From assembly GCF_018599185.1 (NCBI RefSeq), contig NZ_JAHFVL010000001.1, forward strand, positions 744,001 through 808,000: DNA of 64,000 nt. The letters are read 5' to 3'. Origin of the DNA: Rhodanobacter sp. LX-99 (GTDB taxonomy: Bacteria > Pseudomonadota > Gammaproteobacteria > Xanthomonadales > Rhodanobacteraceae). The first letter of the stretch is position 1. The number at the start of each line of letters is the position of its first letter. Of the stretch, positions 1 through 7,904 are shown piece by piece. The notes below the pieces were generated by a model. The model was given only the letters and a program-made list of their open reading frames with translations. It did not search any database and was not told where the DNA came from. The translations under genes were made by a program, and so were the position numbers.

Positions 1-962
1 TGGGCTACCCCGGCACGCAGAGCGTGAGCCTGGGCCGCGCGATCGACGCCGATGTGGAATCGCGCCTGCTGATGGACCCGGCGGTGCAGCGGGTCGAGCC
101 GTACCTGTGGGTCGACGGCGACTGGCGCGGGCCGCGCGAGACCGGTGGCGTCTCGGTGTTCGTCTCCGGCATCGACCCGGCCGCCGACGGGCTGATGTTC
201 TCCAAGGCACTTTCGCCGGCGCTGCGCGCGCGGCTGGCCGAACCGGACGCGATCGTTATCGACCGCTCCGCGCAGGACCAGCTCGGCGTCGACATCGGCC
301 AGACCGCCACCATCAACGGCCAGCAGGTGCGCGTGGTCGGCATCAGCAGCGGCCTGCGCGCGCTCGGCGGGGTCAACGTGCTGTGCTCGCTGGACACCGC
401 GCGCCGGCTGGACAGCGACCCGACCGACACCGGCCCGACCTACCTGGTGGCGAAACTGCGCGACCCGGCCCAGGCCGAAGCGGTGGCCATGCGCCTGCGC
501 GGCGACACCGCCTTCGGTCCGTACACGACCTGGAGCGCCGGCGATTTCGCCAAGCTCTCGGTGCGCTACTGGCTGTTCGATACCGGCGCCGGCGCCGGCG
601 TGCTGTTCCTGGCCGGCATCGTGTTCCTGGTCGGCGCGGTGATCACCAGCCAGACCCTGATCGCCGCGGTCAACGGCTCGGTGCGCGAGTACGCCACCCT
701 CAACGCGCTCGGCGTGGGCGTGGGCGCACTGCGCAAGGTGGTGCTGGAGCAGGCGTTCTGGGTCGGCGCGCTGGGCCTGCTCGGCGCCAGCGTGCTCGGC
801 ATCGTGCTGATGCTGCTGGCACGCAGCCAGGACGTGCCGGTGGTTCTGAACGTACCCGCCGCGCTGGGCTGCATCCTCCTGGTGCTTGGCCTCGCCGCCG
901 TCTCCGGCCTGGCCGCGATGCGCAGCCTGCGCCGCGCCGACCCGGCCACCCTGCTGAGATAG
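1..962 (+). CDS. ABC transporter permease, FtsX/MacB/DevC-like (5' end outside window)
   Basis: The reading frame is already open at base 3, so the true start lies upstream and only about 319 C-terminal residues are visible. The first half of the fragment is a soluble, probably periplasmic domain. The last third carries three hydrophobic segments, at roughly residues 190-212, 248-272 and 282-304 of the fragment, in the arrangement of the C-terminal FtsX domain of MacB/DevC/LolC permeases. The gene ends 5 nt before an ATPase, which is followed by an HlyD-type adaptor, so the three form an ABC exporter of the MacAB or DevBCA type. The substrate cannot be read from the sequence. Its position in front of a lipid-like biosynthetic cluster suggests, as inference only, export of that product or of a glycolipid. 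Confidence 0.8.
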   Translation, partial: GYPGTQSVSLGRAIDADVESRLLMDPAVQRVEPYLWVDGDWRGPRETGGVSVFVSGIDPAADGLMFSKALSPALRARLAEPDAIVIDRSAQDQLGVDIGQTATINGQQVRVVGISSGLRALGGVNVLCSLDTARRLDSDPTDTGPTYLVAKLRDPAQAEAVAMRLRGDTAFGPYTTWSAGDFAKLSVRYWLFDTGAGAGVLFLAGIVFLVGAVITSQTLIAAVNGSVREYATLNALGVGVGALRKVVLEQAFWVGALGLLGASVLGIVLMLLARSQDVPVVLNVPAALGCILLVLGLAAVSGLAAMRSLRRADPATLLR

Positions 963-967
963 TCGCG

Positions 968-1720
968 ATGCATCCCGCCCCCGCCATCGAACCGCCGCAC
1001 GCACCTGCCCTGCAGGCCGACAACGTCAGCAAGGCGTTCGTCTCCGGCCACCAGCGCACGCAGGTGCTGGACGGCTTCTCGCTCAGCATCGATGCCGGCG
1101 AGCTGACCCTGATCTCCGGCCCATCCGGCTGCGGCAAGAGCACCCTGCTGGCGATCCTCAGCGGCCTGCAGAAGGTCGACAGCGGCCGCGTGCGGGCGCT
1201 CGGCAGCGAACTGGGCCAGCTCGACCTGCGCGCGCTGGAACGCTTCCGCCTGCAGCACACCGGCTTCGTGTTCCAGGGCTTCAACCTGTTCCCCGCGCTC
1301 TCCGCGTTCGAGCAGGTCGAGCTGCCGCTGAACCACATGGGGCTGTCGCGCGACGAGGCGCGCCGGCGCGCGCAGCAGTCGCTGGAGGAGGTCGGCCTGG
1401 CGCACCGCATGCGGCTGCGCCCGTCCGAGCTGTCCGGCGGCGAGAAGCAGCGCGTGGCGATCGCCCGCGCGCTGGCCAAGCAGCCCGAGCTGCTGTTCGC
1501 CGACGAGCCGACCAGCGCACTGGACGCCGCCAACGGCCAGATCATCATCGACATCCTGCACCGGATCGCCCACGCCCACGGCACCACGGTACTGTGCGTC
1601 AGCCACGACCCGCGCCTGGTCGTCCACGCCGACCGCGTGCTGGCGATGGAAGACGGCCGCATCCTCAGCGACCGGCGCAATCATGCGCCGCGCATCGACA
1701 GCAAGGAAATTCCGTCATGA
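968..1720 (+). CDS. ABC transporter ATP-binding protein (LolD/MacB/DevA type)
   Basis: This is a 250-residue ATPase. Walker A GPSGCGKST is at about residues 51-59, the signature LSGGEKQR at about 155-162 and Walker B LLFADEP just after, followed by the SALD D-loop. Spacing and sequence fit the LolD/MacB subfamily of ATPases that power FtsX-type permeases. The ATG at 968 lies 5 nt after the permease stop. The stop codon overlaps the start of the adaptor gene in an ATGA junction at 1717-1720, which argues for translational coupling. It should energise the transporter formed by its two neighbours. Substrate is unknown. Confidence 0.9.
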   Translation: MHPAPAIEPPHAPALQADNVSKAFVSGHQRTQVLDGFSLSIDAGELTLISGPSGCGKSTLLAILSGLQKVDSGRVRALGSELGQLDLRALERFRLQHTGFVFQGFNLFPALSAFEQVELPLNHMGLSRDEARRRAQQSLEEVGLAHRMRLRPSELSGGEKQRVAIARALAKQPELLFADEPTSALDAANGQIIIDILHRIAHAHGTTVLCVSHDPRLVVHADRVLAMEDGRILSDRRNHAPRIDSKEIPS

Positions 1721-2709
1721 AGCCGCTCGTCATGAAGCCGCCCGCCGCCCGTCCATCACGGCATTCGACCGGCATGCGGCGGCTCGGGTATGGCTGCCTC
1801 GCGCTGACGCTGACGTGGCTGCTGGCCGCCTGCTCGCGCTCCGCCGACGCACCGAGCGGCGCCACCGCGCAGCCCGCGACCGCCTACGTCGCCGTCGCGC
1901 GCGGCAAGGTCGATATCGAAGGTGGCCTGCTGAACCTGTCGATGCCGCGTGAAGGCACGCTCGCCACGGTCGCCGTGCACGAAGGCGACCACGTCAAGCA
2001 GGGCCAGTTGCTGGCGGCGCTGGACGCCGAGCCGGCCAGGCTGGCGGTCGAGGCGGCACAAGCGCAGTTCGAGCAGGCGCAGGCGCAGCTGAAGCTGCTC
2101 GGGATCAAACAGGTTGCGGCGAAGCAGCGCGCCCAGCGACTGGCCGCCGCGGCCGCCGCCGGTGCCGGCGACGGCCAGAGCGCCGACGATGCGCGCGAAG
2201 CGGCGGCACAGGTCGATGCCGATCGGCAGTCCGCCCGCGCGGCACTGGGCATGGCCGGCCAGAAACTGGACGAGGCCCGCTACGAACTGAAGCAGCGCAG
2301 CCTGCTCGCCCCGTTCGACGCCGACGTGGTGCAGGTATCGGCCCAGCCCGGCGCCAGCGTGTCGCCTGCGTCCGGCCCCCTTTTCACCCTGCTGCCGCAG
2401 AAACCGCGGATCGTCCGCGCCGAACTCAACGACAGCTTCGCCGCGGCGATCCGCCCGGGCATGCCGGCCGAAGTGGCCGCCGACAGCGGCGGCGCGCATG
2501 CCCGCTGGAGCGCGCACGTACTGCGCGTCGGCGAAGTCTACGGGCCGGCCACGCTGGAAAACGACCCGCAAGTGCGCGCCAACGCGCGGACGGTGGAATG
2601 CGTGCTGGCGTTCGACCAGCCCGACCAGACCCGCGACCTGCGCATCGGCCAGCGCGTGATGGTGCGCTTCGGCCACGTCGCGGCGCCGGTCGCCGTGCCG
2701 AAAGACTGA
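1717..2709 (+). CDS. HlyD-family periplasmic adaptor, lipoprotein
   Basis: This is the membrane-fusion (adaptor) subunit of the exporter. Read from the ATG at 1717 it has 330 residues. A hydrophobic stretch ending in the lipobox LAAC puts the lipidated cysteine at residue 39. An in-frame ATG at 1774 would place that Cys at residue 20, a more ordinary signal-peptide length, so the start is uncertain. A biotinyl-lipoyl-like half motif is followed by an Ala/Gln-rich coiled coil at about residues 105-195, then the second lipoyl half (LLAPFDADVV) and a beta-barrel domain. This order is diagnostic of HlyD/MacA/DevB adaptors. It is predicted to bridge the inner-membrane permease and an outer-membrane channel; no TolC-like gene lies in the window. 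Confidence 0.88.
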   Translation: MKPLVMKPPAARPSRHSTGMRRLGYGCLALTLTWLLAACSRSADAPSGATAQPATAYVAVARGKVDIEGGLLNLSMPREGTLATVAVHEGDHVKQGQLLAALDAEPARLAVEAAQAQFEQAQAQLKLLGIKQVAAKQRAQRLAAAAAAGAGDGQSADDAREAAAQVDADRQSARAALGMAGQKLDEARYELKQRSLLAPFDADVVQVSAQPGASVSPASGPLFTLLPQKPRIVRAELNDSFAAAIRPGMPAEVAADSGGAHARWSAHVLRVGEVYGPATLENDPQVRANARTVECVLAFDQPDQTRDLRIGQRVMVRFGHVAAPVAVPKD

Positions 2710-2775
2710 GGAAACCGCCGGCTGCGAACATGGTTCGCATGAAAACCGCCGCGATCCATCCCACAGGGCAACCGC

Positions 2776-3612
2776 GTGATCCAGCAGACTGACTTTTTCT
2801 TCGAGGGTGGGCGCCGCGGCGTGCTGCTGATCCACGGCCTCACCGGCACGCCGATGGAAATGAAGCTGCTCGGCAAGGGCCTGAACCGCGCAGGCTTCAC
2901 CGTGCACGGCATGCAGCTGGCCGGCCACTGCGGCGACGTCGACGACCTGCTCGCCACCGGCTGGCGCGACTGGTACGCCAGCGTCGAGCAGGCCGCCGAC
3001 GCGATGCTCGGCAAGGTCGACCAGCTGTTCGTCGGCGGCCTGTCGATGGGCGCGCTGCTGGCGCTGAAACTGGCCGCGGACCGGCCGCGGCAGATCGCCG
3101 GCGTGGGCGTATACGGCGCCACCTTCCGCTACGACGGCTGGAGCATCCCGCCGCTGGCGCGGCTGTCGTTCCTGCTGCCGCTGCTGAAGAAACTCGGCAT
3201 CGGCCGCGCCCGCAGCTTCATGGAACAGCCGCCCTACGGCATCCGCGACGAACGCCTGCGTGCGCAGGTCAGCACCGCGATGCTCAGCGGCGACAGCGCC
3301 GCTGCCGGCCTGCCCGGCAACCCGTGGTACTCGCTGGCCGAGATGTACGGCCTGGCCGCCAGCGTGCGCCGCCAGCTGCGCCAGGTCACCTCGCCCTGCC
3401 TGGTCGCCCATGCCAGCGACGACGACGTCGCCAGCCCGAAGAACGCCGCGCTGGTGATGCGCGAAGTCAATGCGCCGGCCGAACTGCTGCTGCTCGACGA
3501 CAGCTACCACATGATCACCATCGACAAGGAACGGCGCACCCTGATCGATCGCTCGGCCGCGTTCTTCGACGGTATCGCCGCGTCGAACGGCACGCAGCGC
3601 GCCGCGGCCTGA
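2776..3612 (+). CDS. Alpha/beta hydrolase (carboxylesterase/lysophospholipase-like)
   Basis: A 278-residue single-domain alpha/beta hydrolase starting at GTG 2776; no in-frame ATG lies between the adaptor stop and this codon. The oxyanion-hole motif HGLTGTP is at about residues 20-26 and the nucleophile elbow GLSMG puts the catalytic Ser at about residue 90. Likely Asp and His partners are in HASDDD and DSYHM near the C-terminus. It resembles Est30-type carboxylesterases and monoacylglycerol lipases. It has no signal peptide, so it is probably cytoplasmic. The next gene starts 3 nt after its stop, so it is part of the same operon. A role as thioesterase or deacylase for the acyl carrier protein encoded at 7632 is possible but is inference. 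Confidence 0.82.
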   Translation: MIQQTDFFFEGGRRGVLLIHGLTGTPMEMKLLGKGLNRAGFTVHGMQLAGHCGDVDDLLATGWRDWYASVEQAADAMLGKVDQLFVGGLSMGALLALKLAADRPRQIAGVGVYGATFRYDGWSIPPLARLSFLLPLLKKLGIGRARSFMEQPPYGIRDERLRAQVSTAMLSGDSAAAGLPGNPWYSLAEMYGLAASVRRQLRQVTSPCLVAHASDDDVASPKNAALVMREVNAPAELLLLDDSYHMITIDKERRTLIDRSAAFFDGIAASNGTQRAAA

Positions 3613-3614
3613 CG

Positions 3615-3992
3615 ATGCCGGCGGAGGGCTCCATCTCCACCCTCGTTGCGGGCCTGTGGCTGCTCAACATCATGCTCGACACCGGCGGCCAGCTGGCGTT
3701 CAAGGCGGCCGCCGGCGACAAGGCCGCCGGCGACGGCCTGGCGCGCTGGAAACACATGGCATCCAGGCCCTGGCTGTGGCTCGGCATCGGCAGCTACGTG
3801 GTCGAATTCCTGGTGTGGATCGCGTTCCTGTCGCTGGTCCAGCTGTCCGAAGGCGTGCTGCTGGGCTCGATCAACATCGTGGCGATCATGCTCGCCGGGC
3901 GTTTCCTGTTCGGCGAGAAGCTGACCCGGCTGCGCGTCGTCGGCATCCTGCTGGTCACGCTCGGCGTGGCTATCGTGGGAGTCGGCGGATGA
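3615..3992 (+). CDS. Half-size EamA/SMR-type membrane protein, first of a pair
   Basis: This 125-residue protein has about four predicted transmembrane segments (roughly residues 7-27, 53-72, 76-97 and 104-122) and the C-terminal FGEKLT...GILLVTLGV pattern typical of EamA/drug-metabolite transporter domains. At half the usual EamA size it resembles the ArnE/ArnF pair, which flips undecaprenyl-phosphate-aminoarabinose, or SMR pumps. Its stop overlaps the start of the next, similarly sized membrane protein by 4 nt, so the two probably form a heterodimer and are not one broken gene. Presence of a DegT-type aminotransferase just downstream echoes the ArnB-ArnEF logic. The actual substrate is unknown. 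Confidence 0.8.
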   Translation: MPAEGSISTLVAGLWLLNIMLDTGGQLAFKAAAGDKAAGDGLARWKHMASRPWLWLGIGSYVVEFLVWIAFLSLVQLSEGVLLGSINIVAIMLAGRFLFGEKLTRLRVVGILLVTLGVAIVGVGG

Positions 3993-4384
3993 AGCGCTTC
4001 TACCTGTTCGGCTTCCTGCTGCTGATGGGCTTCGACACCCTCGCGCAGATCAGCTTCAAGTACGCCGGCAGCCAGGCGCTGCCGGTGGAAGCCAGCCTGG
4101 CGTGGCTGCTGCGCGTGTTCGGCCAGCCGTGGGTGTACGGCGCGGTGGTCGGCTACGTCGGCGCGTTCTTCACCTGGATGGCGCTGCTGAAACACGCGCC
4201 GATCGGCCCCGCCTTCGCCGCCTCGCACCTGGAGGTGGTGTCGGTGATGCTGCTGTCGATCTGGCTGTTCGGCGAGCGCCTCGACCTTGCCCGCGTCCTG
4301 GGTGCCGTCGCGATCATCGCCGGCATCGTCTGCCTGGGGCTCGCCGAGAGCCGCGAGCACGCGCCGGAAGTCGCCACAGCCTGA
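3989..4384 (+). CDS. Half-size EamA/SMR-type membrane protein, second of a pair
   Basis: A 131-residue, four-helix membrane protein whose ATG lies inside the last codons of its partner (ATGA at 3989-3992). It shares the SISFKYAG-like first helix context and the WLFGERLDLARVLG motif seen at the matching place in the upstream protein (RFLFGEKLTRLRVVG). Both are complete reading frames with their own starts and stops. The pair is best read as a two-subunit small transporter or lipid flippase of the ArnE/ArnF kind. The downstream aminotransferase starts 20 nt later. Confidence 0.8.
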   Translation: MKRFYLFGFLLLMGFDTLAQISFKYAGSQALPVEASLAWLLRVFGQPWVYGAVVGYVGAFFTWMALLKHAPIGPAFAASHLEVVSVMLLSIWLFGERLDLARVLGAVAIIAGIVCLGLAESREHAPEVATA

Positions 4385-4404
4385 GCACCGGCTAAGCTGC
4401 GCCC

Positions 4405-5616
4405 ATGCTGCCCCGCCGCCTCCACGAACTGCCGCCCACCGCCGGCCTGCCGCTGCGGCTGGGCGATCTGCGCCCGGGCGCACCGACGCTGGCCGACGGC
4501 GTCGCCGCGCTGCTGGGCACGCCGCCGCTGCAACTGGAATGTTCCGGCACCGCTGCGCTGCTGATCGCACTGACCACGCTGCGCGAGCTGCAGCCGCAGC
4601 GCCGCCGCGTGGTGGTGCCGGCGTTCACCTGTCCGCTGGTGGCGATCGCTGTGCAGCAGGCTGGGCTCGAATTGCAGCTGTGCGATCTGAAGCCAGGCCA
4701 CTACGACATGGACCCCGCCGCGCTGCGCGCCGCCTGCGACGAGCGCACGCTGGCGATCATGCCCACCCACCTGGCCGGCCGCGTCGCCGACGTCGACGAT
4801 ACGCTCGCCGTCGCGCGCCAGGTCGGCGCGTACGTGATCGAGGACGCCGCGCAGGCGCTGGGCGCACGCCGCAACGGCGCCAGTGTGGGGCTGGCCGGCG
4901 ACGTGGGATTTTTCAGCCTGGCCGCAGGCAAGGGCCTGTCGATCTACGAAGGCGGACTGCTGCTGGCGCGCGACCCGTCGCTGCGCGAGCGGCTGGCGCG
5001 CACCGCCGCACGCCTCGTGCCGCACAACTCCGGCATGGAATGGAAGCGCCGCATCGAACTGCTCGGCTACGCCGCGCTGTACCGGCCGTGGGGCTTGCGC
5101 CTGGCGTATGGCAACCCCCTTCGTCGTGCCCTGCGCCGTGGCGATCCGGTCGCCGCCGTGGGCGACGACTTCCCGCTGACGATTCCGCTGCATCGCGTCG
5201 GCCGCTGGCGCCAGGCCGTCGGCGCACGCGCCGCCGACCGTCTGCCGGCGTTCCTCGACCGGCTGTCGGCGCAGGCACGGCGGCGATTGCCGCGACTGCG
5301 CCAGATCGGCGGCGTCGAGCTGCTCGACGATCCCGCTGGTGCACATGGCACCTGGCCGTTTTTACTGCTATTGCTACCCGATCAAAAAAGTCGCGATGCC
5401 GCGCTGGATCAGTTGTGGTCATCCGGCTACGGCGTCAGCCGTCTGTTCATCCACGCCCTGCCCGACTACGCCTATCTCGCCGGCATCGTGCCTGCGCAGG
5501 ATGTGCCGCAGGCCCGTGATTTCGCCGCACGCAGCCTCACCATCGGCAACAGTCCATGGATGACCGACGCGGATTTCGAGGCAGTCTGCGGTGCGCTGGA
5601 AGCCGTACTGCGCTGA
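4405..5616 (+). CDS. DegT/DnrJ/EryC1/StrS-family PLP aminotransferase
   Basis: A 403-residue fold-type I PLP enzyme. The motif VIEDAAQALGA carries the Asp (about D147) that contacts the PLP ring nitrogen, and SLAAGKGLS carries the Schiff-base lysine (about K176) followed by the EGG triplet usual for this family. Members typically aminate nucleotide-linked keto-sugars (ArnB, WecE), though some act on other carbonyls. The N-terminal part is less typical than in ArnB, so the substrate is open. It closes the plus-strand operon that begins with the ABC exporter. Its stop lies only 2 nt from the stop of the convergent gene at 5619, leaving no room for a terminator between them. Confidence 0.85.
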   Translation: MLPRRLHELPPTAGLPLRLGDLRPGAPTLADGVAALLGTPPLQLECSGTAALLIALTTLRELQPQRRRVVVPAFTCPLVAIAVQQAGLELQLCDLKPGHYDMDPAALRAACDERTLAIMPTHLAGRVADVDDTLAVARQVGAYVIEDAAQALGARRNGASVGLAGDVGFFSLAAGKGLSIYEGGLLLARDPSLRERLARTAARLVPHNSGMEWKRRIELLGYAALYRPWGLRLAYGNPLRRALRRGDPVAAVGDDFPLTIPLHRVGRWRQAVGARAADRLPAFLDRLSAQARRRLPRLRQIGGVELLDDPAGAHGTWPFLLLLLPDQKSRDAALDQLWSSGYGVSRLFIHALPDYAYLAGIVPAQDVPQARDFAARSLTIGNSPWMTDADFEAVCGALEAVLR

Positions 5617-5618
5617 GC

Positions 5619-6500
5619 TCAACCGGAGCGCCGCGCGATGGCGGCCAGAAGCTGCAGGTTCAGCGCGTGCTGCTGCGCCTGCCAGTCGTTCAACTGCGCC
5701 GGATCGACGGCCGGTTGCGCATCCAGCGCGGACAACCGGCGCTTCCACCAAGTGCGGTAGCGGTAATGCGACACCTCGCCGTTGATGTCGCTGCCGACCA
5801 GCCCGTGGCGCAGGCTGCCGATCAGTTCCAGGGCGTGCTCGGTCAGCAGCCGGCCCTGATCCCAGTTGGTATGCGCCACGACGGGGGCGAACACGTCCTT
5901 GTCGATCGACAGGTAGCTTGGCGTGGCGTGCGTGCGCTGCGACTCCACGAACGCATCGACCATCGCCGCCGGCGTGTCGAAGCTGCGGAAGGCCTGCGCC
6001 AGACCGAGCCGGCCCGACCAGCCGGTGTCCACGCCGATGCTCCAGTAGCTCAGCTTGCCGCGGCGCAGTGGTGTGAGGTAGTTCTCCCACGCGTGCCCCG
6101 CGCCGATATCGGTCGAGGTAATGCCGAGTACGTGCACATGGCTGACCTGCGGCAGCATCGCCACCCGGCGCACCCACGAGCCGCAATGCACGCCGAACGG
6201 AAAGCGCATGTTGTCCGGATGGTTGTCCAGCACCACGACCTGGAACGGCGTACCGGGCCGCAGGCGCGCGATCAGCGGCCAGCTGAGGTGATGGAAGTCG
6301 CCGCTGCCGGTGAACACCGTGCCGTAGTCGGCGGGCAGCAATTCGTCCAGCATGGCGCCGAAGCGCCGCATCGTCGCCAGCGAGCAGCCGAAGCGGACCG
6401 CTTCCTGCCAATGCTCCAGCGGCAGCACCAGGCGATTCGGGAGCGGCCCGACCGAACGGTCGATGTCGAGTACCACCGGGCGATTGGCCAGATTACTCAT
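5619..6500 (-). CDS. Arginase-fold (ureohydrolase-like) metal-binding protein
   Basis: A 293-residue protein starting at ATG 6500. Three motifs reproduce the metal ligands of the arginase/agmatinase fold in order: GDFHH at about residues 67-71 in place of GGDHS, LDNHPDN at about 91-97 in place of DAHxD, and SIDKDVF at about 198-204 in place of SxDxDxxDP. A late SDINGE may supply further acidic residues. It is therefore probably a binuclear metal hydrolase, but it is far from true arginases, and some members of the fold are deacetylases. The start overlaps the end of the upstream acyltransferase gene by 8 nt, so the two are co-translated. Confidence 0.72.
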   Translation of the reverse strand: MSNLANRPVVLDIDRSVGPLPNRLVLPLEHWQEAVRFGCSLATMRRFGAMLDELLPADYGTVFTGSGDFHHLSWPLIARLRPGTPFQVVVLDNHPDNMRFPFGVHCGSWVRRVAMLPQVSHVHVLGITSTDIGAGHAWENYLTPLRRGKLSYWSIGVDTGWSGRLGLAQAFRSFDTPAAMVDAFVESQRTHATPSYLSIDKDVFAPVVAHTNWDQGRLLTEHALELIGSLRHGLVGSDINGEVSHYRYRTWWKRRLSALDAQPAVDPAQLNDWQAQQHALNLQLLAAIARRSG

Positions 6501-7563
6501 CGTTGGCCTCCGAGGCAGCCTGCCAGCGGCGATCGCTCTCGAAATGGCCGCCCAGGCGGCGCAGCAACGCCCGCAGCAAGGGATTGCGCGCATACACCGC
6601 GTGGCGGGTGAAGGTCATGCGGGCGCCGAGGAAGGCTTTCACTTGCGGATCGGTCCAGCCGGCCACGTAATGGCTGAGCCCGCGTTGCCGCGCATAGTCG
6701 AGATTGTGCATCCAGCTGACGAAATACAGGTTGTGCTCGCGCGCCTGCGGGTAGGCGAAGCCGACGTACTTGTCGACCAGCCTGCCGGCGTACTCGTAGC
6801 AGAGGTTCCAGCCGATCATCTTCCCGGCATGGCGATAGACGAACACCACGCCGCCGCTCCCGCCATCCTGCAGCACGGCGCGGAAGAACGCCGCGTCCAG
6901 CCGGTCGAAGTGGATTTCACTCTGCGCGTACACGTTGTCGAACAGCGCCTGGAACGCGGCCAGTGTCGTTTCGTCGTGGAAGCGCGCATCGCCGGTCGGC
7001 ACCGTCTCGATCTGCAGATCGGCCAGCGAGCGCAGCTTGCGCCGGATGTTCTTCCGGCGCCCGGACGACAGCCGCGCCAGATACTCGTCGTTCGAGCCGA
7101 AGTCGATCGGCACCCACGCCAGCGCCTGGCCCTCCAGCAGCACGAAGCCGGCCGCCGCGCAGGCGCTCGCGAAGGCGCGCGCATACGCGTTGTCGGCGTC
7201 GTCCAGCAGCGGCGAATCCCGGGCGATGTCCTTCACGATCAGCAGCCGGCATTCGCGCCCATATGCCGCCTTCAGCCCCTGCGCCAACGCGACGGGGTCC
7301 ACGCCCGATGGCAACGGCGCGTATTCGGACACGGTGGTGCCGGCGAAGCGCGTGCGCCAGCGCAACAGGCGACCCCAGCGCCGGTACCCCGGCAGGCCGG
7401 CCATGCGCCGGCGCAGCGCGTCGTCGGCCGTGGTCAGCAGGTCGAACGGCGCCACGAACACCGGCATGCCCTGCGCCGAATGGCCGGCCGCGAAGCCGGC
7501 CGGCGGGTGCGCCATGAAGGCTCCGAGCAGGGCATCGGGTTCGAGTTGTGCGATGAAAGGCAT
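6493..7563 (-). CDS. GNAT/FemAB-like acyltransferase
   Basis: A 356-residue protein read from ATG 7563. The basic motif SSGRRKNIRRKLR at about residue 180 and the C-terminal half with FVYRHAGKMIGWNL and HYVAGWTDP resemble the FemAB/peptidogalycan type of the GNAT superfamily (Acetyltransf_6-like), whose members N-acylate amino groups using acyl-CoA, acyl-ACP or aminoacyl-tRNA donors. Bacterial ceramide synthases and ornithine-lipid acyltransferases belong to neighbouring families. It is divergent from the acyl carrier protein gene with a 68-bp shared upstream region, which makes an acyl-ACP donor attractive as inference. Confidence 0.65.
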   Translation of the reverse strand: MPFIAQLEPDALLGAFMAHPPAGFAAGHSAQGMPVFVAPFDLLTTADDALRRRMAGLPGYRRWGRLLRWRTRFAGTTVSEYAPLPSGVDPVALAQGLKAAYGRECRLLIVKDIARDSPLLDDADNAYARAFASACAAAGFVLLEGQALAWVPIDFGSNDEYLARLSSGRRKNIRRKLRSLADLQIETVPTGDARFHDETTLAAFQALFDNVYAQSEIHFDRLDAAFFRAVLQDGGSGGVVFVYRHAGKMIGWNLCYEYAGRLVDKYVGFAYPQAREHNLYFVSWMHNLDYARQRGLSHYVAGWTDPQVKAFLGARMTFTRHAVYARNPLLRALLRRLGGHFESDRRWQAASEANDE

Positions 7564-7631
7564 GCGTAAGCCAGCCTGTCTAGACTGCATGGGACATGAC
7601 ATTGCCGCCAGCCGCCAGGGATCTCTCCGCC
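7564..7631. promoter_or_regulatory. Divergent upstream region between acyltransferase and ACP genes
   Basis: This 68-bp gap must carry the start signals for both divergent units, unless they are read from outside. It contains a small dyad around TCTAGA (near 7579) and the purine-rich AGGGAT about 8-14 nt before the ACP start, a plausible ribosome binding site. I could not assign confident -35 and -10 boxes on either strand. Confidence 0.3.
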
Positions 7632-7904
7632 ATGAACGACACCATCCAGCAGCAAGTGTTCGAGATCGTCGCCAAGCAGGCCAAGACCGACGTGGCCAAC
7701 GTGAAGCCCGAGTCCACCCTGAAGGATCTGGGCGTCGCCTCGCTGGAGGCGATCGAGCTGATCTTCGACATCGAGGAACACTTCAACATCAATTTCCCCG
7801 ACCAGCAGGGCGCCAACTTCGACAGCGACACCGCGCAGAACCTGGTCGATGCGGTGCAAAAGGCGCTGGCCGACAAGGCTGCCGCCGGCGAGGGCTCGAA
7901 GTGA
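7632..7904 (+). CDS. Acyl carrier protein, stand-alone
   Basis: A 90-residue acidic four-helix carrier protein. The phosphopantetheine attachment serine is S37 in the motif GVASLEAIE; the usual DSL reads ASL here, but the serine is kept and the following acidic helix II (FDIEEHF) is typical. It is not the housekeeping AcpP, which normally sits between fabG and fabF, and it differs from AcpP in the DSL motif. The stop overlaps the ketosynthase start (TGATG at 7902-7906), so carrier and condensing enzyme are translationally coupled and presumably work together on a dedicated acyl chain. Confidence 0.9.
   Translation: MNDTIQQQVFEIVAKQAKTDVANVKPESTLKDLGVASLEAIELIFDIEEHFNINFPDQQGANFDSDTAQNLVDAVQKALADKAAAGEGSK

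Noticed and set aside
3615..4384. The two half-size EamA proteins as one frameshifted full-length transporter
   Set aside because: Each has its own start and stop, a full set of about four helices and an ATGA coupling; ArnE/ArnF and SMR pairs are built this way.
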